NCBI GenBank assembly: GCA_948567375.1
Contig: OX419759.1
Span: forward strand, 8,400,744-8,464,743
Length of the DNA: 64,000 nt
Source: Lunularia cruciata
Lineage: Eukaryota; Streptophyta; Marchantiopsida; Lunulariales; Lunulariaceae
Direction: 5' to 3'
Translations under genes and position numbers: made by a program
Shown here: positions 11,085 to 21,106 of the stretch, one piece after another
Position numbering within the stretch: the stretch's first letter is position 1
How the letters are laid out: each line of letters starts with the position of its first letter
The notes under the pieces: model-generated
The model's database searches: none
What the model was told of the DNA's origin: nothing
The model's input: only the letters and a program-made list of their open reading frames with translations

Positions 11085-11510
11085 AGGTGACAATTACATA
11101 AGTTTTTTCAACTCCAAGGGCTTGCCTCCCCAAAGGTATTTAAAATAGAAAGGTTTGTCAAAATTTGAAGGCCTTCCAACCTGAAGGTCCATACAACTCT
11201 AAAAGCCTTCCTCCCCAAATGGATTTACAACTACAAAGGCATGTTCAACTCTGGATGCCTTCATCCTTAAAAGTCTATACAAATCTGAAGTCCTTCCTTC
11301 CCAAAGGTATTTACAACTACAAAGGCATGTTCAACTCTGGATGCCTTCATCCTTAAAGGTCTATACGAATCTGAAGTCCTTCATTCCCAAAGGTATTTAC
11401 AAGTACAAAGGTCTGTTCAACTCCAAAGATTTTTACAACTCTGAAGGCACTCCTCCCTCAAGGATTTACAATTTCAAAGGCCTTCTTCGAAAGGTCTATA
11501 CAAACCTTTG
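11085..11510. repeat. Minisatellite, 86-bp period
   Basis: Two nearly identical 86-bp units begin at 11223 and 11309 (atttacaactacaaaggcatg) and a third, partial unit begins at 11395. Looser half-unit repeats of about 43 bp, such as caactc...ccttcctccc, extend the array on both sides. The period is not a multiple of three, so the short frame across it is not a gene. Confidence 0.8.
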
Positions 11511-11950
11511 GGAATTTTGAAACTTCAAATGCTTGTACTTTTGATATGACCTCCAAATGCTATGATTTTTTTTTCAATGAAAGGCCTTGAGATAACAATT
11601 TTAATGAGATGAAGATCATGACATTGGACATGTAATCAAGAAAATATTAGCATCAAAGTGCATGTAATAATATTCCATCGGGGTTGAAGACTCTTCTTAG
11701 TACTAACTAGTAGAAAAGACTCTTTATACCCAAGTTCTTGGTACATTGCTATGTGAAAAGATAAATCCAAAGAATAACCAAACAAAAGGTTTCCTTCTCC
11801 TAACATGAAAATATTCTATCATATCCTAACCTAAAAAAGAAAACAAGACAAAATTGTAGATTTTGTTGAAAGGTGTGCACCACAATAACTAAGTGCTTAT
11901 GTTTTCTTTACATAGATGAGCATAAATAAATGGAGTTAACAGGTCTATAC
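11511..11950. other. Intergenic sequence, no gene seen
   Basis: AT-rich spacer between the 86-bp minisatellite and the 27-bp array, with no recognisable coding or repeat signal. Confidence 0.5.
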
Positions 11951-11973
11951 TTAGGTTAGGTTAGGTTAGGTTA
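11951..11973 (+). repeat. TTAGG microsatellite
   Basis: Four and a half perfect ttagg units lie directly before the 27-bp array. This is not the plant telomere heptamer and is too short to be telomeric. Confidence 0.8.
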
Positions 11974-11979
11974 TACTTA

Positions 11980-12205
11980 GGTTTGCCATGCATAAATATG
12001 TGCCTAGTTTTGCAATGCATAAGTGTGTACTTGTTTTTGCTAGGTATAGGTGGGTTCACATATTTGCCATGCACAGGTGATTGCATAGGTATACCTTGTA
12101 TAAATGATAGTCTAGGTTTACTATGCATATGTAGGTGCTCAGATTTAGCTTGCATATGTAATCCCTTAGGTTTACCTCACACATGTGAATGCTTACCTTT
12201 GCTTG
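11980..12205. repeat. 27-bp tandem array, second locus (eight full units)
   Basis: Eight consecutive units keep an exact 27-bp register without any indel: 11980, 12007, 12034, 12061, 12088, 12115, 12142 and 12169, with a partial ninth. A typical unit has a ttttgccatgcat-like first half and a tgtg...ta second half. Units differ at many bases yet never lose register. On the minus strand one frame is open over seven units and reads nine-residue repeats often ending M-H-G or M-H-C, for example KPRLSFIQG, KTRHIFMHG. A coding past is possible but not shown. Confidence 0.85.
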
Positions 12206-12956
12206 GACCTCATTTAAATTCCATTCTATTTTACCATATGTAAAATAATTCCAAAAGTTTATAATCTTTGAAGCCCATGCTTGATGTGGGAGATCCATGC
12301 ACATGCCTTGATATAGAATTTTAGTTTTATTTTAAAATCTTGAAAAATTAGAGGATTTTGGGCATTTCTTCATACATGTTATTCTTGAAAGCTAATTTTG
12401 AGAAGTGAGATTCATGTATGTCATGCCTTGATATAGAAATTTCTTAATTTTGAAACAATACTCAAATTGGAGCTTTAAGGCTTTCTTTTTGTTAAGAAAA
12501 AATACTCAAATTAAGGCTTTAAGATTTATTGTTAAGATACTTCTATAAAAAAATTTGGTGCAAATAAATATAAAGATGCATGTCCTTAATGCTTATGTAT
12601 TTTGCATGAATTTTTGGTTTTATTAATTAGCTTTATTTAATGTTTCTATGCTTTCAAAAGGGTTTAATTCAAGATAAATAAACTTTGAGGTTAAAAAATA
12701 TTTTTTGCTTAATAAACAACATGGTATCAACATGGTAGCTCTACAAATAAATAACATTAATACCTTACCAAGGTGAAGGATTATATCTAGCAACCAAGAA
12801 ATTTATTTGGTTCTTGGTCTTTGTGATTGATTATTAAGTACTTCTTTCCTTACTTTTACTAGATAAATAATGTTTCTATAGAACTCAAAAGTAATATTAG
12901 ACTTTTATCCTTTGACTATCATCATTTAATATATATTTATTATAATTTAATATATA
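12206..12956. other. AT-rich sequence, no gene seen
   Basis: It contains a short dispersed duplication (catgccttgatatagaa at about 12303 and 12424) and otherwise nothing recognisable. Confidence 0.5.
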
Positions 12957-13012
12957 TTGATGATGGAGGATGGTAAAAAAGGTTTTGTATTTTGTACCTC
13001 ATATTCTATTAT
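12957..13012 (+). mobile_element. E0 chromovirus, left protease fragment
   Basis: 56 bp matching the protease-coding stretch that reads LMMADG in other copies. It ends at the E1 insertion point with the duplicated target attat. The matching right piece starts at 24189. E0 sequence to the left of 12957 is missing, so this oldest copy is 5'-truncated. Confidence 0.8.
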
Positions 13013-13402
13013 TGTAACAATATGGAATTTAGCAATGAAGTTAGTTAGTGCTAACACATTAGTAGGTAAACCAAATTAGCCTAAAATGCTCCAAAAGTAT
13101 CTAAGAAGCTTCTTAAGAAGTTTCTTGGTTAGCTTAGCTTGCATCCCAAGTAAGTAGCTTCTAGAAGCTTCAAACTAGCTTAGCTTGCACGTCAAGTAAA
13201 CGGTTTTTTGAAAAACTTCTTGATTAACTTGGCTTGCACTCCAAGAAAGTGACTCAAGGAAGCTTCTTGAGAAGCTTCCCAAGAGCCTTGTATGCTCCCT
13301 ATAAATACCAAAGCAAAAGCTCATTTGGATTTTTCCCTTATTCAAGTGTCCCAATGTGATCTTCCATTCTCCCATTTATCTCCTTGGTCTCGGTCTTTTA
13401 CA
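13013..13402 (+). repeat. E1 5' LTR
   Basis: 390-bp LTR from tgtaacaatatgg to cttttaca, with TG...CA ends and a TATA box ctataaatacc near 13301 preceded by GAAGCTTC repeats. The following primer site is damaged (ttggtatttgaa). Confidence 0.9.
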
Positions 13403-13739
13403 TTGGTATTTGAACAAAAATGGGATGGATGGAATTTTTGGACCATCAAATCCATTTCCACCAAACCATTGGGATTTTTGCGTCTAGGTACTATTCAAGC
13501 ATCATTTTACACAATTCATTACCTCACATTTTGGGCATAATTTTCTAAATACAATCACTTTGTTTGAGGAACCCTTGGAACTTTTGTTTGTAACTTATGG
13601 AGAACGGTGGATATGTTGCATCTATGTGTTAGTAAATTAAATAAATTGGGAGTAGTGTGATAAACTAGTAATCATGGTGGCAATATCTAAGGTTATCATT
13701 ATTATATAATAACAAATTGAGCACCTTACTCAATTGTTG

Positions 13740-14440
13740 GATGAGCGAGACCAGCAACAACAAGAGCACATAAAGAGAGCACATTTCAAGAAGGAGAGGA
13801 CCAAATCCAATTTCCAAAACAAAAGGTACTTGATGGCAAGAATCTCTTGGACATAATGGAGAATTTGTATTTGACTGGGAATGTTATTTTGAGGCTACAA
13901 ACCTTCAAGATGAATGGAAACAAATTCTCTTAACTTCACGCCAATTGGACGGAGCAGCAAAGCTATGGTGGTGATTTGGAGTGGAGCAAGCTGAAAGGAA
14001 ATATGTTGCACAAATCATGACATTGAAAGATTCAAGGGTGCAATAATTAGGCAATTCCAAGCAATAAATGCCACACGAGCTACACGAGATAAGTTGGCAG
14101 AGTTGAAGCATATTGGTTTTGTAAGAAGTTACATCATGCAATTCCATAACATCATTATGAAAATTCTAGATAGAATATATGGTGAAGCTCTAGATTGATT
14201 TGTGAGGAGCTTGAAGTCACAAACCAAATTAGAAGTGACTATGCAAGAGCCAAAATACTTGGAAGAAGCCATGCAGCTAGCAAAGCACTTTGATTCCTTG
14301 GTTGCAACAACTTAGTCTCGACCTCGACCTTCAAAAAATCAACTAGCACATTATACACATGTGGAGGAGCCAACACTGATGGAGATCAATGCCATCTAAT
14401 GAAGGCCACCTGGTACAATGGATTTGGAAAGATTATGGCA
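13740..14440 (+). pseudogene. E1 gag remnant
   Basis: Broken frames recall the Ty3/gypsy gag capsid: YLTGNVILRLQTFKMNGNK-like stretch, the SQLDGAAKLWW(R)F motif with Trp changed to a stop context, FKGAIIRQFQAINATRATRDKLAEL, and QFHNIIMKILD. The preserved copy is in E4 (30966-31229). Gag would form the particle that packages element RNA. At least five stops are present. Confidence 0.7.
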
Positions 14441-14450
14441 AATTGGTGGT

Positions 14451-14492
14451 TGCTCTTATTGTTGCCAAATTGTACATCATATTGTTGAATGT
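14451..14492 (+). pseudogene. E1 gag zinc knuckle (CCHC)
   Basis: The translation CSYCCQIVHHIVEC has exact C-x2-C-x4-H-x4-C spacing, the retroviral-type knuckle that binds RNA. It is the best-kept knuckle in the window: E2 has a 1-bp shift and E4 has Cys-to-Tyr and His-to-Tyr changes. Confidence 0.75.
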
Positions 14493-14581
14493 CCACTCAA
14501 GAATGGGCAATCAAAATAAATTGCCCAAATGGAGGTTGTGGAGCAAAATGATCATGAAAATTAGGAATCCAAGTAGGAGAT

Positions 14582-14940
14582 TTGGAGCCACCTACTAGAA
14601 ACTTGATTAGTTCCAATGGGATTGAGGGCTCAACCTATATAACATTGCTTCACTTGCAAGGTATGATATTTAATCATAGTTGTAGTATATTGCTTGATTC
14701 TAGAAGTTCAAAGAATCATATGTTTATGCAATTAGCAAAAGAATTGAGTATTCCTATCAAACCAATAATTGGAAGTGGATTGATGATGGCGGATGGTAGA
14801 AAGGGTTATGTATTCTGTACCTTATATCTTGTTACCTTCAAGATTGGGAAGGAGTATTTGGAGTGTATGAGTTTGTAGTGGCACCTTTGCATTATGATGT
14901 CATTTTGAGTTTACCTTGGCTTGAATATCATAATGTTCAA
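14582..14940 (+). pseudogene. E1 protease remnant
   Basis: A 98-codon open stretch covers a pepsin-like retroviral protease: the active-site motif reads LLDSRSS (Asp kept, Gly changed to Arg), followed by QLAKELSIPIKPIIGSGLMMADGRKG, then after a stop the DVILSLPWLE-like end. The enzyme would process the polyprotein. Loss of the active-site Gly and the stop make it inactive. Confidence 0.75.
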
Positions 14941-15143
14941 TTTGACTAGAATCAATGATAAATTCAAGTACAACACCAAGATAGGACTTTTTGATTCGGT
15001 TGTTTGGCACCTTTGAGCAAGACACCTAAGAATAATTAGTCCCAAGATCGGATTTTTGTCAAGAAAGTAGCCATAGAGCAAACTTTGAGGGAAGATAAGT
15101 CCCAAGATGGAAGTTTGTCAATGAAGCAGCTATAAAGCAAGCT

Positions 15144-15465
15144 TTGGAGGAAGATAAGTTTGTTTTCACGGTATGGATCAAGCAGATTACACAAGGAGAA
15201 TTTGAGGAGGGTCAAGAGCCTCATCAAGCAATGGTTGATCAAATAGTTCAAGAGTTTGCGGATGTGTTTTTGGGTGATCTGCCAAAGGGATTACACTCCG
15301 ATCGTGGTATGCCCTTCAAGATTGAATTATTGCCAATGAGTAACCTAGTGAGTAGATCAATCTATCGGCTCTCACCAAAGGAGTTAGAGGAGTTTTGAAC
15401 AGTACTTATGGAGTTTTTGGAGAATTATTTCATACAACATAGTACATCTCCTTAAGAAGCACTAA
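15144..15465 (+). pseudogene. E1 reverse transcriptase, left piece
   Basis: The open stretch covers the RT entry region (VDQIVQEFADVFLGDLPKGL, then [12 protein letters not shown]), up to the point where E2 is inserted, inside the segment matching [13 protein letters not shown]. The right piece resumes at 21107. Confidence 0.8.
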
Positions 15466-15891
15466 TATAACAATATGGAGTTAGTGACATAGTTAGTAAG
15501 GCTAACAAAGTAGAGAATAAGTCAAATTAGTCCAGAATAAGCCAAATTAGTCCAGAATATTCCAAAAACATCTAGGAAGCTTCTTGGGAAGCTTCTCAAG
15601 TAGCTTAAGTTGCACTCCAAGCAGGTAACTTCTAGAAACTTCTAACTAGCTTAGCTTGCACGCCAATTAGACAACTTTTAGAAGGAAGTTTCTTGAGAAG
15701 CTTCCTAGTTAACTTGGCTTGCACTCTAAGAAAGTGGCTCAAGGAAGCTTCTCAAAGGCCTTGTATCTTACTTGCTACCTATAAATACCAAAGCCAAAGC
15801 TCATGCTAGGCATTTGGAGTTTTCCCACATTCAAGTATCCAAATGTGAGTTTTCATTATCCTATTTCTCTCCTCGGTCTCGATCTTTTACA
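15466..15891 (+). repeat. E2 5' LTR
   Basis: 426-bp LTR, first bases tataacaa (expected tgtaacaa), last bases cttttaca. TATA box ctataaatacc at about 15779. Multiple GAAGCTTC and TTCTAGAA motifs lie upstream of it. Confidence 0.9.
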
Positions 15892-16199
15892 TTGGTATCA
15901 GAGTAGGAATGGGATGGATGGAATTTATAGACCACCAAATCCACTTCCAGCAAACCATTGGGATTTTCATGTCCAAGTACTACCCAAGCATTGTTTCATG
16001 TAATTCATCACCTCACATTTTGGATAAGATTTTATGTATATGATCACCATATTTGAGGAACCCTTGGTGCTTCCAATGGTAACTTATGGAGAATGGTCGA
16101 TGTGCTGCTTCTATGTGTTGATAAATTAGATAGATTAGGGGTGGCATAATAGAGTAGCAACCATGGCAGTAATGCTCAACCTTATCATTGTTATGCAGC

Positions 16200-16985
16200 A
16201 AAAAATTAAGCACCTTACTTGATTGTTGGATGAGCAAGATCTTTTACAACAAGAGTGCATAGAGAGAATACCAGTTCAAGAAGGAGAAGATCAAATTTGA
16301 TTCATTAAACCCAAGGTATTTGAAGGCAAGAGTCTTTTGAGTGTAGTGGAGAATTTTTTGTTTGATTGTGAAAGTTATCTTGAAGCTACTAATCTACAAG
16401 ATGAGCAAAAGTAGATTCTCTTAGCTTCTAGCCAATTGGATGGAGTAGCAAAGCTATGGTAGAGATTCTGAGTGGAGCGAGTAGAAAGATAAATTGTTAC
16501 ACCAATCTTGATATTGGCAAAATTCAAAAGGCAATAATTAATTGGTTCTAAGCTATAAATGCCACACAATATGCATGAGATAGGTTGGTAGAATTGAAAC
16601 AGATTGGTTCTATAAGAAGTAACATCATGCAATTCTAGAACACTATCATGCAAATTCTAAATATCTTGGAAGGTGAAGCTCTGGATTGATTTGTGAGGGG
16701 CTTGAAGTCAAGAACCAAGTTAAAGGTAACCATGTGAGAGCCACAACACTTGGAAGAAGCCATGTGGTTGGCCAAACATTTTGATTCCTTGGTTGCAACA
16801 ACTTTGTCTTGACCTTGACCTCCACAGAACCTATTGATACACTACACATGGGTGGAAGAGCCAGCACCAATGGAGATTGATGCCATTCAACAAAGGCCGC
16901 TTAGCACTATAGATAGAGAGAAAACTATGACAAAATAGTGGTTGTTTTTTTGTTGCCAATTTGGACATTGCATTGTTGAATGTCC
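16200..16985 (+). pseudogene. E2 gag remnant with damaged zinc knuckle
   Basis: Homologous to the E1 and E4 gag regions but crossed by stops, many at Trp or Gln codons. The knuckle at 16939-16985 still reads CCQFGHCIVEC, but a 1-bp deletion in front of it removes the first Cys from the frame. Not functional. Confidence 0.7.
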
Positions 16986-17093
16986 ATTCAAGAATGGGTA
17001 ACCTCAACAAGTTTCTCAGATGGAGTTTGTGGAGCAGAATGATCAAGGAAACAAGGAATCCCAAAAGGAGATTTCAAGCCACCTATTGGGAAC

Positions 17094-17450
17094 TTGATTA
17101 ATTCCAATGGGATTTTAGGCTTGACCTATGCAAGTTTACTTCATTTGCAAGGTATGATATCTAATCAGGGTTGTAGGATTTTGGTTGATTCTAAAAGTTC
17201 AAAGAATTGCATATCTATGCAAGTAGCAAAGGAATTGGGTATTCCTATCAAGCTAGTAATTGGAAGTAGATTGATGATGGCGGATGGTAAAAAGGGATCT
17301 ACATTCCATACCTTGCATCTTGTTACCTTCAAGATTGGGAAGGAGTATTTGGAGTGTATGAGGTTTGTAGTGGCACCTCTACACTATGATATCATTCTAG
17401 GTCTACATTGGCTTGAACGTCATAAGGTTCAATTTGATTGGACCCAATGA
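17094..17450 (+). pseudogene. E2 protease
   Basis: A 118-codon stretch open across the whole protease: ILVDSKSSKNCIS is the active site, with Gly of the D-S/T-G triad changed to Lys; LMMADGKKG and DIILGLHWLERHKVQFDW follow, the ILG motif being intact. The Gly change should abolish activity. It is followed by a stop and the repeat linker. Confidence 0.8.
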
Positions 17451-17537
17451 CAAATTCAAGTACAACACCAAGGTAGAAATTTTTGGTTAGGTTGTCTATC
17501 ACCTCTGAGTAAGACACCTAAGAATAGTCATTCCCAA

Positions 17538-17712
17538 GATGGGAAGTTTGTCAAGAAGGTAGCCATAGAGTAAGCTTTGAAGGGAGATGAGTTCCAAGAT
17601 GGGAAGTTTACCAAGAGCACAACCATGGAGCAAGCTTTGAAGACAAATGAGTCCCTAGATGGGAAGTTTTTTAGTGAAGCAGCCATAGAGCAAGCTTTGG
17701 AGGAAGATAAAA
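17538..17712 (+). repeat. 60-bp tandem repeat linker between protease and RT (E2)
   Basis: Three units start at 17538, 17598 and 17658 with gatgggaagttt, an exact 60-bp spacing. Each encodes about 20 residues of the type DGKF, a basic patch, then (I/M)EQAL and an acidic turn. Equivalent three-unit linkers occur in E3 (about 34930-35130, minus), E4 (29830-30036, minus) and the inverted segment at 33700-33880. Confidence 0.85.
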
Positions 17713-17724
17713 TCTGTATTTGCG

Positions 17725-18450
17725 GTGTGGATCAAGCCAATTGCACAAGGACAATCTAAGGAGGGCCAAGAGCTTCATCAAGCAATGGTTGATCAGATAG
17801 TTCAAGAGTTTGCAGACATGTTTCTATATGATCTGCCAAATGGATTACCCTCTAATTGCGATATGCCTTTCAAGATCAAGTTATTGCTAGAGAGTACTCC
17901 AATGAGTAGACCAATCTATCAATTCTCACCAAAGGAGTTGGAAGAGTTGCGAATAACACTTCTAGAGTTGTTGGAGAAGGACTTCATACAACATAGTACC
18001 TCTCCTTGGGGAGCACTAGTACTATTTGTTCCAAAGAAGGATGGAGGACTTCATTTTTATATTGAATATTGTGGGCTCAATAAGCAAATAGTGAAGAATA
18101 CATATCTCTTGCCTCAGATCTATGACTTGCTTGATCAACTGAGTGGAGCACAATACTTTTCCAAGTTGGATCTTTGTAGCAACTATTGGCAAATCCCTAT
18201 TGATAAGGAAGATGTGCAAAAGATTACCTTTTGCACAAGGTATGGACATTTTGAGTGGAGAGTTCTACCTTTTAGGCTCACTAATGCTCCAACTATCTTC
18301 ATGGATCAGATGCATTGGGTGTTGGAAGGACTATTGCATCGATATGTGGTGGTGTTCTTGGATGATATCTTGATCTATTGCAAGACAAAGGCAAAACATA
18401 TGAATCACGTGTGAGAAGTCCTAAGATGACAACGACAATGGAAATTTTAT
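17725..18450 (+). pseudogene. E2 reverse transcriptase
   Basis: 229 open codons give most of the [22 protein letters not shown] (fingers), LDLCSNYWQIPI (motif A with catalytic Asp), FRLTNAPTIFMDQM (motif B), and VVFLDDILIYCK (motif C with both catalytic Asp). It is the longest open frame in the window outside eIF3g. It ends in a stop shortly after motif C, so the polyprotein is not continuous. In relatives this enzyme makes element cDNA in the cytoplasmic particle. Confidence 0.85.
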
Positions 18451-18519
18451 TGCAAGAAATTGAAATATGCCTTTTGGCAAAAGGAGGTCACCTTCTTGGG
18501 TCACAAGATCTCATTGGAA

Positions 18520-19150
18520 GGGATTAAGATGGAAGAGGAGAAAATCAAGGTCATTATTGATTAGCCTACTCCAAAGGATGCTACAGAAGTATTGACATTT
18601 AATGGATTGGCCAATTTTTACCAATGGTTCATCCATTATTATGCTCACATGGTTGCACCAATGACTGACCTCTTGGGGAAGATCTCAAGCTTCCAATGGA
18701 GCACCAAGCATGAAGAAGCATTCCAAAAGTTGAAACATATGGTGTCTTCAACACTCATCTTTCAACAATATGATCCTCAACTACCTTGTGTGGTTGATTT
18801 TGATGCTTCTAACTTTACAATTGGAGTAGTGTTGCAATACAAATTCCCGGGTGGACTACATCTATTTGCCTTTGTGTCTTGCCAACTAAATATAGCTGAA
18901 AGAAATTACTTTGCTCAAGATCGAGAACAACTTGCAATGGTCTATGCCACTAAAGTATAGAAGCATAATCTCTTAGAGAAACAAGTGATCATGTGAACCG
19001 ATCACAAACCATTGTTGCAAAATTTACACTTGGAACACATGAAGAGTCGCCATCATCGATGGGAGGAGAAACTCCAATTGTTTGATATCAAACTTGAGTA
19101 CAAACCATGTCAGTTCTATGTCATCCCTGATGCTCTATCATGGTGATCTC
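18520..19150 (+). pseudogene. E2 RNase H remnant
   Basis: Contains the connection region (NGLANFYQWFIHYYAHMVAP) and the RNase H core: VDFDASNFTIGVVLQ with the first catalytic Asp, and AERNYFAQDREQLAMVYA with the catalytic Glu. The next conserved block (DHKPLLQ-like, near 19000) lies after in-frame stops. RNase H would remove the RNA strand during cDNA synthesis. Confidence 0.8.
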
Positions 19151-19219
19151 ATTTGAAGTCTCTTCCTCTCATCACAATGGCAATTACAATGGTGGCAATT
19201 GATCCAAGGTCCAAAACGA

Positions 19220-20030
19220 GTTTTGGTCAGCTCTACAACAAGATCCTTTTTTTCCAAATGGTACATGGTCGTCTTACAGCATGTGACAAGGAGTACAACA
19301 CATTCTCCTTCAAGGAAGGCCTTCTATTCCTGAGGACCAGATCTATGTTCTAGCCAAAGATTATCTCCGACTTTTGCATCTTCAAGAAGCCCATGATTTA
19401 TTGATAGCTAGTCATATGGGTGTGGATAAGACCTTGGGTACCCTCCAATGGCAATAGTGGTGGCTCAACATGACACAAGATGTTCATGACTTTGTCCAAT
19501 TGTGTGAAAGCTGCCAACGTAACAAGGCCAACAACCAAAAGCCAAATGGACTCCTTCAACCACTCTCCATTCCATCCACTTGATGAGAACACATGAGCTT
19601 GGATCTCATCACATCCTTGCCCAAGACAAAGCAAGGACACCTCTCAATCGTAGTGTTTCTGGATAAGCTTAGTAAGCAAATCCACTTGGCACCAACCGTT
19701 GATATTGTAGATGCTCCAACCTTAGCACAATCTACTTTGAAAATGTCTTCAAGCATCATGGGATGCCATTGTGTACTCATCTCCGACTGTGATCCTCAAT
19801 TCACTAGGAAGTTTTGGCAAGCACTCTTCCAAATACTCAACACTACGCTTGTTTTGTCCATAACCTATCATCCTCAAACTAATGGACAAACCAAATGTGA
19901 AAATTGCACCTCGGAGGTATAATGCATACCTTGGTCAATGTCCACCATACCAATTGGGATGAATGTCTTGCAACTACAGAATTTACCTACAACAATTCCA
20001 AACAAGCAAGCACCAAATTTTCTTTTTTCT
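19220..20030 (+). pseudogene. E2 integrase remnant
   Basis: The zinc-binding end (HMGVDKTLGTLQ..., CESCQRNK) is followed by the core: SLDLITSLPKTKQGH has the first catalytic Asp and LISDCDPQFTRKFW the second. The third catalytic position, 36 residues after that second Asp, is occupied by Lys in NGQTKCEN where the family norm is Glu. The same Lys is found in E0, E1, E3 and E4. Stops interrupt the zinc region and the tail. Confidence 0.85.
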
Positions 20031-20469
20031 TTCTCAATTTTGCCCAAGATCCGCTTGTCCCAGATTCTCTTCTTGCTCCTTCTCCATCTTAGGTTGCTCA
20101 TACTTCAAACTTCTTGACCACCATCTCCAAATCTCTCCAACAAGCCAAATCTCACCTCCTTGTTACTCAAAATCATCAAAAACAATATGCAGACCACCAT
20201 TCTTGTGATCTCACCTTTGAATTCGGTGATAAAGTTATGTTATCCTCTAGTAATCTACCCCTCTCACTTGATACCCAAGTTTTTAAACTTGCCCCTAATT
20301 AGATAGGACACTTTGATGTTACCCACATTGTCTCTTCTGTTGCTTATCACCTTGCCTTGTCTTGTCATATGTGCATCCATCCTGTCTTTCATGTTTCCAA
20401 GTTGAAGCCCTTTGATCCTAACCCCTCTTCTTTTTCCTCTCAAGTACAAACCCCTCCTCCTCTTGTCCA

Positions 20470-20655
20470 TATCAATTATCATGAGGAGTACAAAGTTGAT
20501 TATATCCTTGCACATCACCACATTCAATGAGGATGCAAACAACATACGGAGTACAAGGTCCTTTGGAAAAGGTATCCCCTTCATGATGCCACATGGGAAT
20601 CTCTTTCTCACCTCTTGAATGCATAGACAACCATCCAAGAGTTTCAAGCTTCAAT
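20470..20655 (+). pseudogene. E2 chromodomain
   Basis: After the GPY/F-like region (HPVFHVSKLKPF), the frame reads EEYKVDYILAHHHIQ, a stop, then TEYKVLWKRYPLHDATWE and an IQEF helix. This is a chromodomain, placing the family among chromoviruses. It lies immediately before the polypurine tract and 3' LTR. Confidence 0.8.
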
Positions 20656-20692
20656 GGCAACAAGGACTTCACCAACTAGCGGTGGGGGAATA

Positions 20693-21106
20693 TGTAACAA
20701 TATGGAGTTTAGCGACATAGTTAGTAAGGATAGTGAAATAGAGAATAAGCCAAAATATTCCAAAATATTCCATAAGCATCTAAGAAGCTTCTTGGGAAGT
20801 TTCTTGACTAGCTTAACTTGCATCTCAAGCAGGTAACTTCTAGAAGGAAGCTTCTAGAAGCTTCTAACTAGCTTAGCTTGCATGCCAAGTAGGCAGCTTC
20901 TAGAAAGAAGCTTCTTGGTTAACTTGGCTTGCACTCTAAGAAAGCGGCTCAAGGAAACTTCTTGAGAAGCTTCTCAAAGACCTTGTATGTACCCTATAAA
21001 TACCAAAGCCGAAGCTCATGCTAGACATTTGGAGTTTTCCCACATTCAAGTATTTGAATGTGAGTTTCCATTCTCCTATTTCTCTCCTCGGTCTTGATCT
21101 TTTACA
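20693..21106 (+). repeat. E2 3' LTR with HSE-like cluster
   Basis: 414-bp LTR from tgtaacaatatgg to cttttaca. At 20847-20864 GAAGCTTCTAGAAGCTTC gives four alternating nGAAn/nTTCn units in a row, a perfect heat-shock-element pattern. It lies about 130 bp upstream of the TATA box ctataaatacc (about 20993). The right target duplication actag follows. Confidence 0.9.

Larger units (their letters stand above)
15466..21106 (+). mobile_element. E2 chromovirus, complete, nested in E1
   Basis: A full-length 5641-bp Ty3/gypsy chromovirus inserted in the RT of E1. Flanks actaa (15461-15465) and actag (21107-21111) form the target duplication with one G-to-A difference. Both LTRs, an initiator-Met primer site (15894-15904, tggtatcagag), gag, protease, RT, RNase H, integrase and chromodomain are in canonical order, and a polypurine tract ggtgggggaa precedes the 3' LTR. 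Stops and frameshifts occur in every domain except the RT palm. Confidence 0.93.

Noticed and set aside
11165..11356. 63-codon plus frame in the minisatellite
   Set aside because: It lies across an 86-bp repeat, which is not a multiple of three. The frame is a by-product of the repeat and not conserved between units.
11951..11973. TTAGG repeats as an interstitial telomere
   Set aside because: Only four and a half units, and not the plant heptamer; a simple microsatellite is enough.
8341..12205. Regular repeats as a CRISPR-like array
   Set aside because: The DNA is eukaryotic, the units are contiguous with no unique spacers, and there are no cas genes.
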